NCBI GenBank assembly: GCA_947594335.1
Contig: CANQEC010000093.1
Coordinates: 1-8,611 of the forward strand
Length of the DNA stretch: 8,611 bases
Direction: 5' to 3'
Source of the DNA: an uncultured Lachnospiraceae bacterium
GTDB lineage: Bacteria; Bacillota; Clostridia; Lachnospirales; Lachnospiraceae
This document shows, in pieces, positions 1-6,180 of the stretch; the first letter of the stretch is position 1; each line of letters starts with the position of its first letter. The notes under the pieces are model-generated. The model worked only from the letters and a program-made list of their open reading frames with translations, did not search any database and was not told the DNA's origin. The position numbers were made by a program, and so were the translations under genes.

Positions 1-66
1 CCGTATGATTTGCAGCGAGAGGTTACGAAGAAACTGATCGATTACTACGAAAGACAGGCTGTCTGA
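1..66 (+). CDS. C-terminal end of an unidentified protein (partial)
   Basis: An open frame enters from the left edge and stops at TGA 64-66, giving 21 residues that end in KKLIDYYERQAV. The tail is charged and helical-looking with no signature motif, so I cannot name the family. It runs in the same direction as the isomerase gene, but 227 bases separate them, which argues against tight translational coupling. Calling it a real gene end rests only on the open frame, its plausible composition and its orientation. Confidence 0.45.
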   Translation, partial: PYDLQREVTKKLIDYYERQAV

Positions 67-293
67 TAGACGAAGCATATCCGGTGATATCCTCCGTTAT
101 GATGTATTTTAATGCCTGAGCGTGCCCTGGATATTGCGTTTCCGCTCCCAGTAAACCTCAAAAAATAGGTATTCTCTTTTCAGTGCGCCCTCGTCCCCCT
201 GCGCTTCTCACGTTCATTGGCTGGAATAATGATACGGTTCTTAATATCGTACTGGGTTTTTTGAAAGAACACATTTAAAATAAGGAGAAAAAC
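67..293. other. Intergenic region upstream of the RpiB-family gene
   Basis: No convincing + strand gene is visible. The segment should carry the promoter of the isomerase gene, but I find only weak hexamers (TTGGCT at 217-222 with TAATAT at 242-247, 19-bp spacer), too poor to call. A clear ribosome binding site, AAGGAG, lies just before the ATG at 294. A minus-strand frame without a normal start (about 109-213) reads like protein near its end but is unidentified. No terminator hairpin is evident for the upstream gene. Confidence 0.4.
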
Positions 294-764
294 ATGAAAC
301 TGGCAATCGGAAATGACCATGTGGCAGTCGAGATGAAGAAGGAAATTAAGGAATATCTGGAAGGTAAAGGCTATGAGGTAATCGACGTGGGAACAAACAG
401 CCATGAGCGCTTCAATTATCCTGTCAGCGGGTTTAAGGTGGCCAAAATGGTGGCCGCCGGAGAAGCGGACAGAGGAATTCTGATCTGCGGTACCGGAGTC
501 GGCATCAGTCTGGCAGCCAATAAAGTGCACGGCATCAGGGCCTGTGTCTGCAGTGAGCCATATACTGCCAGACTTTCCCGGCAGCATAACAATTCAAATA
601 TCCTTGCTTTTGGTTCCAGAGTGATCGGTATGGAAACCGCGAAGATGATTGTTGATGAGTGGCTGGCGGCAGAGTTTGAAGGAGGCAGGCATCAGGGCAG
701 GATTGACATGATTACTGAAATAGAAGAGACTCAAAATCTGACTGCCGCAAATTGCCGACAGTAA
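294..764 (+). CDS. rpiB: RpiB/LacA/LacB-family sugar-phosphate isomerase (probable ribose-5-phosphate isomerase B)
   Basis: The 156-residue product fits the RpiB family, cytoplasmic enzymes that interconvert aldose and ketose phosphates, classically ribose 5-phosphate and ribulose 5-phosphate. Visible marks are the N-terminal phosphate-site segment AIGNDHVAVE (D8, H9), the active-site loop ICGTGVGIS with C65 as likely catalytic base and T67, the segment ANKVHGIRACVC, and ARLSRQHNNSNILAFG with the ring-opening histidine H98. The usual GRHQ motif occurs near the C-terminus. The N-terminal motif reads NDHVA where SDHAG is more typical, and the last ten or so residues after the normal tail (TQNLTAANCRQ) look like a short extension. 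AAGGAG about eight bases before the ATG supports the start. The same fold includes galactose-, allose- and tetrulose-phosphate isomerases, so the exact substrate is open. The hairpin at 860-900 probably ends its transcript. Confidence 0.85.
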   Translation: MKLAIGNDHVAVEMKKEIKEYLEGKGYEVIDVGTNSHERFNYPVSGFKVAKMVAAGEADRGILICGTGVGISLAANKVHGIRACVCSEPYTARLSRQHNNSNILAFGSRVIGMETAKMIVDEWLAAEFEGGRHQGRIDMITEIEETQNLTAANCRQ

Positions 765-859
765 TGGACAGAGCGAACTGCAGCGGCAGGAAGCAGGTGA
801 GGAAGTGCGCTTTTATGTGGTCTTCCCTTTTCACATACACAGGTCTCGCTGAAAAATTT

Positions 860-900
860 CAGGGGCAGGAATAACTCTTATCGGGTTATTCCTGCCCCTG
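860..900 (+). terminator. Strong hairpin terminator, possibly bidirectional
   Basis: A perfect 16-bp inverted repeat (860-875 with 885-900, core GGGGCAGGAATAAC) closes a nine-base loop. On the + strand it is followed by TTTG and an AT-rich stretch. On the minus strand it is followed by AAATTTTTC, a better U tract. It lies about 95 bases after the isomerase stop and before the GH43 promoter, so it isolates the two transcription units. The 95 bases between the isomerase stop and the hairpin show no gene. Confidence 0.75.
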
Positions 901-962
901 TTTGAAACTATTTATATTTCCAACAGCCCTTTTTTCGGCACTTTCACCAGAAATGTCCTTTT

Positions 963-1018
963 TTGACAGACAAAAAAGAAAAAATTGACAGAAGCAAAAA
1001 GTGGGAAATCGGTATAAT
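963..1018 (+). promoter_or_regulatory. Candidate promoter with tandem TTGACAGA boxes upstream of the GH43 gene
   Basis: A perfect TATAAT lies at 1013-1018. Upstream are two perfect TTGACA hexamers, at 963-968 and 985-990, each inside a repeat of the form TTGACAGA followed by an A-rich run. The repeat period is 22 bases. The nearer TTGACA sits 22 bases from the TATAAT, longer than the usual 16-18, so the boxes may be activator half-sites rather than, or as well as, a -35. The predicted transcript would have a leader of about 75 bases containing a GC-rich inverted repeat (CTGCC at 1056-1060 with GGCAG at 1077-1081). Confidence 0.5.
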
Positions 1019-1082
1019 GATGACAGCAAAGGAAAAATTAAAATACCCTGCGGGCCTGCCCTGTATGCCGGGGCGAGGCAGA

Positions 1083-1089
1083 AAGGAGG
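1083..1089 (+). promoter_or_regulatory. Ribosome binding site that fixes the GH43 start at 1101
   Basis: AAGGAGG ends 11 bases before ATG 1101. The reading frame stays open back to a TTG at 963, but that codon lies inside the promoter region and has no comparable site, and the extra 46 residues do not resemble the family. Confidence 0.7.
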
Positions 1090-1100
1090 AAACGGAGGGA

Positions 1101-2516
1101 ATGAAGACGCAATGTCACAACCCATATCTGCCGCTGTATGAGCATATTCCGGACGGGGAGCCCCATGTGTTTGGCGATCGCCTGTATGTGTTCGGCAGTC
1201 ATGATATGGAGAATGGGAATGAGTTCTGCGAACTGGATTACGTGGCCTGGTCCGCCAGTGTGGACGACTTGTCGGACTGGAGATGTGAGGGGGTCATATA
1301 TCGGAAGGATCAGGATCCCTATAATACCGAAGGCCTTCCGCTTTACGCGCCGGACGTGGTGCAGGGAAGGGATGGGAGGTACTATCTCTACTACTGCATC
1401 AAGTTTCAGGACTCCATTAATGTGGCCGTCTGTGACACGCCGGCGGGAAGTTATGAATTTTATGGGCGGGTACAGTATGCGGACGGCACGGTCATGGCGG
1501 AGAACCAGACCTACGATCCGTCGGTGATCTGTTCGGAGGAGGGGAATTTCCTGTATTTTGGATTTGCTCCTTGTATGATCAACATTCCCCGGTACAAAGG
1601 GCAGGATCTTCGCGGCGGAAGTGTGGTGAAGCTGCGGGACGACATGCTCACGGTGGAGGAGGGTCCCGTCGTGGTTATTCCCAGCCTGAAATATGGAAAG
1701 GGAACTTCCTTCGAGGGAAATGAATATTTTGAGGGTCCCTCAATCCGGAAGATCCGGGGGAAATACTATTTGATCTACTCCTCCGTCAACACGCACCAGC
1801 TCTGTTACGCCGTCAGCGACAAGCCGATGGAAGACTTTATCTTCGGCGGCGTGATCGTCAGCAACGGCGATGTGGGCTATCGGGGACGGAAGGAAGAGGA
1901 CAAACTGATGTCCGTGGGCAACAATCACGGAGGCCTGGTGGAAATCAAAGGGCAATGGTATATGTTCTATCACCGGCATACCTTTGTGAACCAGTATAAC
2001 CGACAGGGCTGTGCGGAGCGGGTGTATTTTGACGAGGAGGGACGGATCCCACAGGTGACGATCACCACCAGCGGCATGAATCCGGGACCGCTCTCGGGCT
2101 GCGCTTCCTATCCGGCGGTGTACTGCTGCAATCTGACCAACGGGCATATGGGTGCGCTGTCCTCCCTGGGACGCACCAATGCAGAGGTGGATTTCCCCTA
2201 TATGACCTGCGCGGACGGGGAACGGTATATCACCAACGTCAAGGATGGGACGCTGATCGGTTACAAATATATCCATCTGGCTGAGACAAAACGGGTTGAG
2301 GTGATCTACCAGGCGGAATCGAAGGGACGTCTGCTCATCTGTACAGAGCCAGACGGAGAACCAAAGGCGGAGATCGCTCTGCGGCCGGCGCATTACTGGA
2401 AACCTGCGGAGGCGGAGACGGCATTTGGAGAGGAAGAACAGGAACTCTATTTCATTTACAAAGGGGAAGGGAGCATATCTCTTCTGACCGTGAATCTGAA
2501 GGATGCATTTTCATAA
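1101..2516 (+). CDS. Glycoside hydrolase family 43 (beta-xylosidase / alpha-L-arabinofuranosidase type)
   Basis: The 471-residue product starts at ATG 1101. It has the features of a five-bladed beta-propeller GH43 enzyme, which removes xylose or arabinose units from plant-cell-wall oligosaccharides with inversion. Likely catalytic residues are D18 in IPDGEPHVFGDRLYVFGSHD (general base), D139 in TYDPSVI (pKa modulator) and E211 in YFEGPSIRKIRGKYYLIYSS (general acid). Conserved NNHGGLV (H276) and YHRHT (H291) lie around the site. The part after about residue 330 forms a beta-rich domain with late segments such as VEVIYQAESKGRLLI, perhaps a CBM6-like or beta-sandwich module. There is no signal peptide, so it should act in the cytoplasm on imported oligosaccharides. 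Its stop is 21 bases before the symporter ATG, which indicates an operon. Exact specificity cannot be read from the sequence. Confidence 0.88.
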   Translation: MKTQCHNPYLPLYEHIPDGEPHVFGDRLYVFGSHDMENGNEFCELDYVAWSASVDDLSDWRCEGVIYRKDQDPYNTEGLPLYAPDVVQGRDGRYYLYYCIKFQDSINVAVCDTPAGSYEFYGRVQYADGTVMAENQTYDPSVICSEEGNFLYFGFAPCMINIPRYKGQDLRGGSVVKLRDDMLTVEEGPVVVIPSLKYGKGTSFEGNEYFEGPSIRKIRGKYYLIYSSVNTHQLCYAVSDKPMEDFIFGGVIVSNGDVGYRGRKEEDKLMSVGNNHGGLVEIKGQWYMFYHRHTFVNQYNRQGCAERVYFDEEGRIPQVTITTSGMNPGPLSGCASYPAVYCCNLTNGHMGALSSLGRTNAEVDFPYMTCADGERYITNVKDGTLIGYKYIHLAETKRVEVIYQAESKGRLLICTEPDGEPKAEIALRPAHYWKPAEAETAFGEEEQELYFIYKGEGSISLLTVNLKDAFS

Positions 2517-2537
2517 TATACAAAGGGGGAACTGGAA

Positions 2538-2722
2538 ATGAAACAAAACAAAACAATAAACCCTCATGGGGTGAAATTCTTGCGTTTGCAGTAGGAGACG
2601 GCGGGTGTAATCTGGTGTGGACCACCATCGGGTCCTATCTGACTCTGTACTATACCGACAGTGTTGGCATCGCGGCGGCCACCATCGGCACGCTGATGCT
2701 TTTGAGCCGTCTGCTGGACGGG
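2538..2722 (+). pseudogene. GPH-family sugar symporter, N-terminal fragment (TM1-TM2)
   Basis: ATG 2538 follows a good AAAGGGGG site, but its frame stops after 18 codons. The frame one base over, from about 2564, reads WGEILAFAVGDGG and then SYLTLYYTDSVGIAAATI to SRLLDG, the classic start (TM1 and TM2) of glycoside-pentoside-hexuronide:cation symporters such as XynP and MelB relatives. One base restored in the C run at 2561-2563 would join the start codon to this frame (NPSWGEIL). After LLDG the expected loop and TM3 do not follow. The open frame runs on to a stop at 2801-2803 with unrelated residues, while the real protein resumes in another frame from 2724. Confidence 0.8.
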
Positions 2723-2723
2723 C

Positions 2724-3542
2724 ATGTCCCTGATCTTCGGCGGTATCGCGATCGTGCTGCTGCTTATCACCTTCCTGGGAACCAAAGAGCGTACCAATAT
2801 TGAGCAGAATACCGCGAAAAAACAGTCCGCGGACGAGAAGACAAGCGTGGGCGAGTCTTTCAAATATCTGTTTAAGAATAAATATTTCTTCTTACTGACC
2901 ATTGTATTTGTGCTGAACTATACGATCCTCGGCGTGAATAACGGACTCCGGATCTACTATGCCCGTGACGTGCTGGGCAACGCAGGTCTGATGGGGCCCC
3001 TGACCCTCTGCTTCATCCTGCCCAAGATGATCGGGAATCTGGTCTACCCGTACATAAACAAGCTGCTGGGCAAATGGAAGAGCATGATGCTGGGTTATGT
3101 GATCGAGCTGGCCGGCGTGCTGATCATGGCCTTCTTCCCGGCTTCCTTTACCAATGCAGTGATCGGTCTGATCTGTCTTGGTATCGGCGGTATTCCGCAT
3201 AATGCGGGGCTGTTTGCCATGGTAGCGGACGTGATCGATTACGGTGAGTGGAAGACCGGCGTCCGTCTGGACGGACTGACCAATTCCGCTACCTCCTTCG
3301 GTATGAAGGTGGGCGCGGGTCTCGGATCTGCTCTGGTGGGCTGGGGCCTTGCCTGGGCTGCTTATGACGGCGCGCTTACTGCGCAGACGGCCGCTACGGT
3401 ATCCGGGATCAAGACGGTGTTCACTCTGGTGCCCGCCGTTCTGATCGTGATCGGCCTTGTCACCCTCGCTTTCTGCAATCTGGATAAGATTTATCCGCAG
3501 ATCGCGGCAGGTCTGGAAGAGAGAAAAGCAAAAGCGAACTAA
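2724..3542 (+). CDS. GPH-family (XynP/MelB-like) sugar symporter, C-terminal portion of a broken gene
   Basis: These 272 codons encode the second half of a membrane sugar:cation symporter. The segment begins with what is normally TM6 (IFGGIAIVLLLITFLGTKER), then a charged cytoplasmic loop, then TM7-TM12. The family signature DYGEWKTGVRLDGLTNS is present, followed by KVGAGLGSALVGWGL and a final helix before a lysine-rich tail. Full-length relatives have about 450-460 residues; this fragment plus the N-terminal one account for about 330, so roughly 120-130 residues (TM3-TM5) are missing at 2720-2726. ATG 2724 lies inside the ancestral protein and has no proper ribosome binding site, so transport function is unlikely. 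Position directly after the GH43 gene suggests it once imported xylo- or arabino-oligosaccharides. The terminator at about 3570-3604 ends this unit. Confidence 0.82.
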   Translation: MSLIFGGIAIVLLLITFLGTKERTNIEQNTAKKQSADEKTSVGESFKYLFKNKYFFLLTIVFVLNYTILGVNNGLRIYYARDVLGNAGLMGPLTLCFILPKMIGNLVYPYINKLLGKWKSMMLGYVIELAGVLIMAFFPASFTNAVIGLICLGIGGIPHNAGLFAMVADVIDYGEWKTGVRLDGLTNSATSFGMKVGAGLGSALVGWGLAWAAYDGALTAQTAATVSGIKTVFTLVPAVLIVIGLVTLAFCNLDKIYPQIAAGLEERKAKAN

Positions 3543-3569
3543 CAGCGATTTGCCGGATATAATTTTCGG

Positions 3570-3604
3570 AACTCCCACTGTCAGGCAGAGATGGTGGGAG
3601 TTTT
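3570..3604 (+). terminator. Rho-independent terminator after the symporter
   Basis: AACTCCCAC (3570-3578) pairs with GTGGGAGTT (3594-3602) around a 15-base loop, with TTTT at 3601-3604. An outer pair, TTCGGA at 3565-3570 with TCCGAA at 3604-3609, could extend the stem past a small bulge. It separates the GH43-symporter unit from the AraC-GH3 unit. Confidence 0.75.
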
Positions 3605-3609
3605 CCGAA

Positions 3610-3638
3610 TTGTGAAAACTCTGTTTGTTTAGTATAAT
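3610..3638 (+). promoter_or_regulatory. Promoter of the AraC-GH3 unit
   Basis: TTGTGA (3610-3615) and a perfect TATAAT (3633-3638) are separated by 17 bases, an ideal vegetative sigma-factor arrangement. The site starts right after the terminator and lies 35 bases before the AraC start codon. Confidence 0.7.
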
Positions 3639-3672
3639 TATAGGTGAACGGTCTCAGAAATGGAGAAACAGT

Positions 3673-3903
3673 ATGTCATATTCGATTTATGAGTCCATCA
3701 ATAAACCGTCGGATTTTCCGGTAAATGCGTTCGTGGCGTCGATCGAGAGCAGCACGCTTCACTGGCACAATGAATATGAGATTATTGGCGTGCTGAAGGG
3801 CTGCATTGAGGTGAGGGTGCAGTCGGAGCTGATCACCTTGCGGGAACGGGATCTTCTGCATTTTCCGGGAGAAGACGGGCCTGACCCCGAAAGCGTTCCG
3901 TGA
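3673..3903 (+). pseudogene. AraC-family regulator, N-terminal sugar-sensing fragment
   Basis: ATG 3673 is preceded by GGAGA at 3662-3666. The first 63 or so residues look like the cupin-type ligand-binding domain of AraC regulators: SSTLHWHNEYEIIGVLKG, then EVRVQSELITLRERDLL. Intact relatives continue the barrel and end in a double helix-turn-helix domain after about 270-300 residues. Here the frame runs straight into DNA for the far C-terminus in the wrong frame and stops at 3901-3903. A product of 76 residues could not bind DNA. The gene probably once controlled the neighbouring glycosidase genes. Confidence 0.75.
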
Positions 3904-4009
3904 GATGGGAAATATGGAGCATTATGACAGTGAGCTGAAGGGCTATCTGGATTTTGAGGTTCCTTTTGTGAAGGAACTGCTGGAAGCGGTTATTGAGGAG
4001 AAACAATGA
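3863..4009 (+). pseudogene. AraC-family regulator, C-terminal helix-turn-helix remnant
   Basis: One frame over from the N-terminal fragment, this segment reads FREKTGLTPKAFRE. That matches the end of the second helix-turn-helix of AraC proteins (pattern F-x-x-x-T-G-x-T-P-x-x-[FY]-R). A 30-odd-residue acidic tail follows, ending in LLEAVIEEKQ, with stop TGA at 4007-4009. There is no start codon of its own. Together with the N-terminal piece it marks an internal deletion of roughly 170-200 codons. Its stop overlaps the GH3 start as ATGA, so it still carries the GH3 ribosome binding site. Confidence 0.75.
3995..4000 (+). promoter_or_regulatory. GH3 ribosome binding site inside the AraC remnant
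   Basis: GAGGAG lies five bases before ATG 4006, inside the last AraC codons. The ATGA overlap at 4006-4009 is typical of translational coupling. That coupling is now disturbed, because ribosomes starting at the AraC ATG stop early at 3903. Confidence 0.65.
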
Positions 4010-5019
4010 ACAAATGGAAGGAATACAGAAAGCGGTTTCAGAAGCGGGCGGAGCAGATCCTGAAAACGCTGACGCTGGAGGAGAAGATCGGACTTATGAG
4101 CGGAAGCGCCACCTGGAAGGAGGCGCAGGGAGCCATCCGCGGGCAGCTGCAGACACATTATAACGAAAGTCCTTATCAGGCAGGGGGAATTACACGCTGG
4201 CAGGTTCCCCCTGTCTCTTTTGTGGACGGTACCCGCGGCGTGGTCTGCGGTCATGGCGTTTATACCTGTTTTCCGGTTGTGGTTCTGCGCGGAGCTTCTT
4301 TTGATCCGGATCTGGAGAGACAGGTCGGCGCGGCCATGGCGGAGGAGGTGCTGGCAGCAGGCGGGAATTTTTTCGGAGGAATCTGTGTCAATCTCCCGTA
4401 TCATCCCGGATGGGGACGCGCGCAGGAATCCTACGGGGAAGACAGTTTTCTGCTGGGGCGGATGGGAGCCGCGCTGGTGGAAGGGGTACAGAGCCGGGGA
4501 GTGATCGCCTGTGTCAAGCATTTCGTCTGTAATTCGATGGAGAATGTGCGGCATCAGGTAAATATCCTCTGTGATAAACGAACGGAGCGGGAGGTCATGT
4601 TCCCGCATTTTCACAGGTGTATAGAGGCGGGGGCCGGAGCGGTGATGTGTTCCTACAATTCTTATCAGGGCGAAAAATGCGGGCAGAACGCTTACCTGAT
4701 CCGGGATGTCCTGAAGGGCGAGTGGGGATTTGACGGGTTTGTGATCAGTGATTTTACCTGGGGAATCACGGATACGGGCAAGGCCATGGACGCCGGCATG
4801 GATGTGGAGATGCCGAACACTTATTATTATGGGGAGCGCCTGCGCGAGCTGCTGCGGGACGGCAGGGTCAGCGAAGGGCAGATCGACGAGGCAGCCCTGC
4901 GGATCCTGCGCACAGAGCTGGCCTATCAGGCCTCTGGAAAAAACCGGTGGGGGAGGCGGACTTTCAGAGGCATAGAAGACTGGCGCAAAAATGTGCGGAA
5001 GAAGGGATCACCCTGCTGA
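4006..5019 (+). CDS. Glycoside hydrolase family 3, catalytic barrel part (frame-disrupted gene)
   Basis: The frame from ATG 4006 encodes the (alpha/beta)8 domain of a GH3 retaining beta-glucosidase or beta-xylosidase. Visible features are TLEEKIGLMSG near the start, FVDGTRGV (D74) at the substrate pocket, PGWGRAQESYGED (138-146 region), VIACVKHF (K171, H172), and GFDGFVISDFTWG with likely nucleophile D249. There is no signal peptide. Real similarity ends near residue 312 (ELAYQASGKN). The remaining 25 codons to TGA 5017-5019 are in the wrong frame, because the protein continues in the frame that runs to 6056. With the frame restored the enzyme would be about 680 residues, normal for a GH3 with a fibronectin-like end. 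The barrel alone is not expected to be fully active, since the acid/base residue is usually supplied by the next domain. Substrate is probably a short beta-linked oligosaccharide. Confidence 0.85.
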   Translation: MNKWKEYRKRFQKRAEQILKTLTLEEKIGLMSGSATWKEAQGAIRGQLQTHYNESPYQAGGITRWQVPPVSFVDGTRGVVCGHGVYTCFPVVVLRGASFDPDLERQVGAAMAEEVLAAGGNFFGGICVNLPYHPGWGRAQESYGEDSFLLGRMGAALVEGVQSRGVIACVKHFVCNSMENVRHQVNILCDKRTEREVMFPHFHRCIEAGAGAVMCSYNSYQGEKCGQNAYLIRDVLKGEWGFDGFVISDFTWGITDTGKAMDAGMDVEMPNTYYYGERLRELLRDGRVSEGQIDEAALRILRTELAYQASGKNRWGRRTFRGIEDWRKNVRKKGSPC

Positions 5020-6056
5020 AGAACGAAGGAGATCTGCTGCCTCTGAAGCCGAAGAAAAAGAAAATTGTTGTGCTGGGTGAGAAGGCAGATCTGGAGATGA
5101 CAGGGGATCAGGGCTCCAGTCAGGTATATCCTCCTTATGTGGTGACACCTCTGAAGGGAATCGTGCAGAACGCGAAGGGAGCGGAAGTGGTTTACTATGG
5201 AGGAAAGTCCCTGGACCATGTCAGGAGACTGGCAGAGCAGGCGGACCATGTGATTGTGGTGGCAGGCAGCAGTTATGTCACGGAAGGGGAAGCCATCGAG
5301 ATTGACCGGAGGGGAAACCGCCGTCAGGGAGGCGACCGGAAGGACGGTCTCGCGCTGCAGGAGTGTGAGCGCAGGCTGATTGAGACTGCAGCCGAGGTGC
5401 GGGGGGATGTGATCGTCGTATTGACGGGCGGCAGTATGATCCAAATGGAGGATTGGTGCGGCCGCGTGGGGGCGATCCTGTTTCTGTATTACGCAGGAAT
5501 GGAGGGCGGGACGGCTCTGGGGCGAGTCCTGTTCGGGAAAGTCAATCCAGGCGGGAAACTTCCATTCAGTATCGTGCGGGATGAGGCAGATCTGCCGGAG
5601 ATCAACTGGGAGGCAGCGGAGCAATGGTACAGTTACGATCACGGGTATACGCTGCTGGATAAAAAGGGGAGAAAGCCTCGGTATGCGTTTGGTTATGGGC
5701 TGTCCTATACCAGTTTCCGTCTCACGGAGCATGCAGCCTGGTACGGGGATGGTGAGATCTGCGCTTCTGTCATAGTAGAAAATGTAGGAAAAATGGCCGG
5801 ATCCGAAGTAATACAGCTGTATGTGGGCCTGCCGGACTCCGCGGTGGAACGGCCGCTTAAGGTATTAAAGGATTTCAAAAAGGTTTTCCTGAAAGTGGGG
5901 GAGAGGAGGCAGGTTATTCTCCGCTGCCGGACAGAGGAAATGGCGTATTACGATGAAGCGGCGGGACGGATGGTCTGCGAGAGCGGGTGGTACACAGTGT
6001 ATATTGGCAATAGCAGCGCGGCGGAGGATCTGACGGAACTGCACTGCATTCTCTAA
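4947..6056 (+). CDS. Glycoside hydrolase family 3, C-terminal alpha/beta and fibronectin-like domains (same broken gene)
   Basis: This frame carries the rest of the GH3 enzyme. It opens with the linker and helix AQKCAEEGITLLKNEGDLLPL. The alpha/beta sandwich domain follows: IVVLGEKADL, then GDQGSSQVYPPY, VIVVAGSSYVTEGEAIEIDR and NPGGKLPFSI. The glutamates in TEGEAIEIDR fall in the region that usually holds the acid/base. Then comes YDHGYTLLDKKGRKPRYAFGYGLSYTSF, the standard entry to the fibronectin type III-like domain, which runs to the end (VIQLYVGLPDSAVERPLKVLKDFKKV). The GTG at 4947 is a possible start but has no clear ribosome binding site, so I read this as a continuation of the 4006 frame interrupted at the A run 4938-4943, not a separate gene. 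No other defect is visible up to TAA 6054-6056. Confidence 0.85.
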   Translation: MGEADFQRHRRLAQKCAEEGITLLKNEGDLLPLKPKKKKIVVLGEKADLEMTGDQGSSQVYPPYVVTPLKGIVQNAKGAEVVYYGGKSLDHVRRLAEQADHVIVVAGSSYVTEGEAIEIDRRGNRRQGGDRKDGLALQECERRLIETAAEVRGDVIVVLTGGSMIQMEDWCGRVGAILFLYYAGMEGGTALGRVLFGKVNPGGKLPFSIVRDEADLPEINWEAAEQWYSYDHGYTLLDKKGRKPRYAFGYGLSYTSFRLTEHAAWYGDGEICASVIVENVGKMAGSEVIQLYVGLPDSAVERPLKVLKDFKKVFLKVGERRQVILRCRTEEMAYYDEAAGRMVCESGWYTVYIGNSSAAEDLTELHCIL

Positions 6057-6180
6057 TTTTGAAGCAATTACCGGAACCAACGGAGTCGGTAAGACCATGC
6101 CGACACGCTGCCTGTGCGGTCTTCACAAACGAGAAATCTGGATAAAACTTTGCGGAGAATGCGGATATATCTGCGGCGAA

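Noticed and set aside
180..587. 135-codon minus-strand frame across the RpiB gene
   Set aside because: It is antisense to a clear RpiB-family gene and shows no motif; a shadow frame.
963..1100. 46-residue N-terminal extension of the GH43 protein starting at TTG 963
   Set aside because: It begins within the TTGACA boxes and ahead of the predicted transcription start, lacks a ribosome binding site, and does not resemble the family. ATG 1101 with AAGGAGG is better.
1740..2393. 217-codon minus-strand frame inside the GH43 gene
   Set aside because: Histidine- and arginine-rich antisense shadow of a clear coding frame, with no ribosome binding site or domain.
4947..4949. GTG 4947 as a genuine start of a separate GH3 C-terminal subunit
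   Set aside because: No ribosome binding site lies at a proper distance, and the catalytic barrel and this domain normally form one chain. A one-base indel or a -1 slip explains the split better.
4926..5732. 268-codon minus-strand frame inside the GH3 gene
   Set aside because: It is antisense to preserved GH3 domains and its composition is that of a reversed high-GC coding frame.
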